Below are positions 5,417 through 5,517 of a DNA stretch of 5,517 bases, piece by piece. The notes beneath the pieces were generated by a model. That model ran no database searches and had not been told where the DNA came from. It was given only the letters and a program-made list of their open reading frames with translations. A program made the position numbers and the translations under genes. Source of the stretch: Fidelibacterota bacterium (lineage in GTDB: Bacteria > Fidelibacterota > Marinisomatia > Marinisomatales > TCS55); NCBI GenBank assembly GCA_002715035.1, contig PAXB01000044.1, positions 1 through 5,517 of the forward strand. Reading direction: 5' to 3'. The number at the start of each line of letters is the position of its first letter. Within the stretch, counting starts at the first letter, position 1.

Positions 5417-5517
5417 ATGGATCGTTACCAATTTGAAGATGCCATTTCAGCATATTTAGACAATGAATTACCCCTTTCCGAAAGGAAGGCCTTTGAGGAT
5501 TTTATGAATACAAATCC
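5417..5517 (+). CDS. Putative anti-sigma factor, N-terminal part (cut by right edge)
   Basis: Only 33 complete codons are visible: MDRYQFEDAISAYLDNELPL continuing with SERKAFEDFMNTN. The pattern 'acidic start, ISAYLDNELPLSERKAFEDFM' matches the cytoplasmic sigma-binding helix segment found at the start of many ECF anti-sigma factors (typically LSAYLDGELSPEER...H...C..C). Position just after an ECF sigma gene strengthens this. In the classic zinc-binding version a His and a Cys-x2-Cys follow ('H-L-x2-C-x2-C'); here the equivalent positions appear to be Phe and Asn, so the zinc site looks absent in the visible part. The protein would then be a zinc-less anti-sigma, which usually continues into a transmembrane helix and a periplasmic domain, but none of that lies inside the window. 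ATG 5417 is chosen over TTG 5414 only because ATG is the commoner start. Confidence 0.7.
   Translation, partial: MDRYQFEDAISAYLDNELPLSERKAFEDFMNTN

Overview
The window is an AT-rich stretch of bacterial chromosome, almost all of it ordinary single-copy genes. Five consecutive plus-strand genes and the start of a sixth are packed head to tail: an LpoA/YraM-like periplasmic protein, the peptidoglycan editing factor PgeF, undecaprenyl-diphosphatase UppP, the DNA polymerase III delta subunit HolA, an ECF sigma factor, and the start of its probable anti-sigma factor. A Gram-negative (diderm) host is likely, because the first protein has a signal peptide and the TPR plus periplasmic-binding-protein layout of outer-envelope synthase activators. 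AT-rich composition, patchy Shine-Dalgarno use and the style of the proteins suggest a lineage in the wider Bacteroidota/Marinimicrobia (FCB) area. That placement is a guess from sequence style, not a demonstrated assignment.

Layout. Bases 1-74 hold what looks like the 3' end of a plus-strand gene entering from the left. It converges on a small minus-strand open frame (88-363) with a helix-turn-helix-like C-terminus that stops abruptly. Bases 364-452 form a short divergent intergenic region containing a perfect 8-bp inverted repeat. From 453 to the right edge all genes are on the plus strand. Spacings are 8 nt (lpoA-like to pgeF), 56 nt (pgeF to uppP), 1 nt (uppP to holA), an 8-nt overlap (holA to sigma) and 14 nt (sigma to anti-sigma). 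No convincing rho-independent terminator lies between them, so they may be one transcription unit, with the 56-nt gap the only place where an internal promoter could easily sit.

Functional theme. Three neighbouring genes touch cell-wall synthesis. The first resembles an activator of peptidoglycan synthases, the second removes wrongly built wall precursors, and the third regenerates the undecaprenyl-phosphate carrier. The sigma/anti-sigma pair at the right end could give the host an envelope-responsive regulator, but nothing visible links it to the wall genes beyond adjacency. No mobile element, CRISPR array, tRNA or rRNA was found. Nothing here amounts to a clearly new system. The most interesting points are the LpoA-like protein without a lipobox, the anti-sigma N-terminus that lacks the usual zinc ligands, the upstream inverted repeat, and the unexplained small HTH-like gene.
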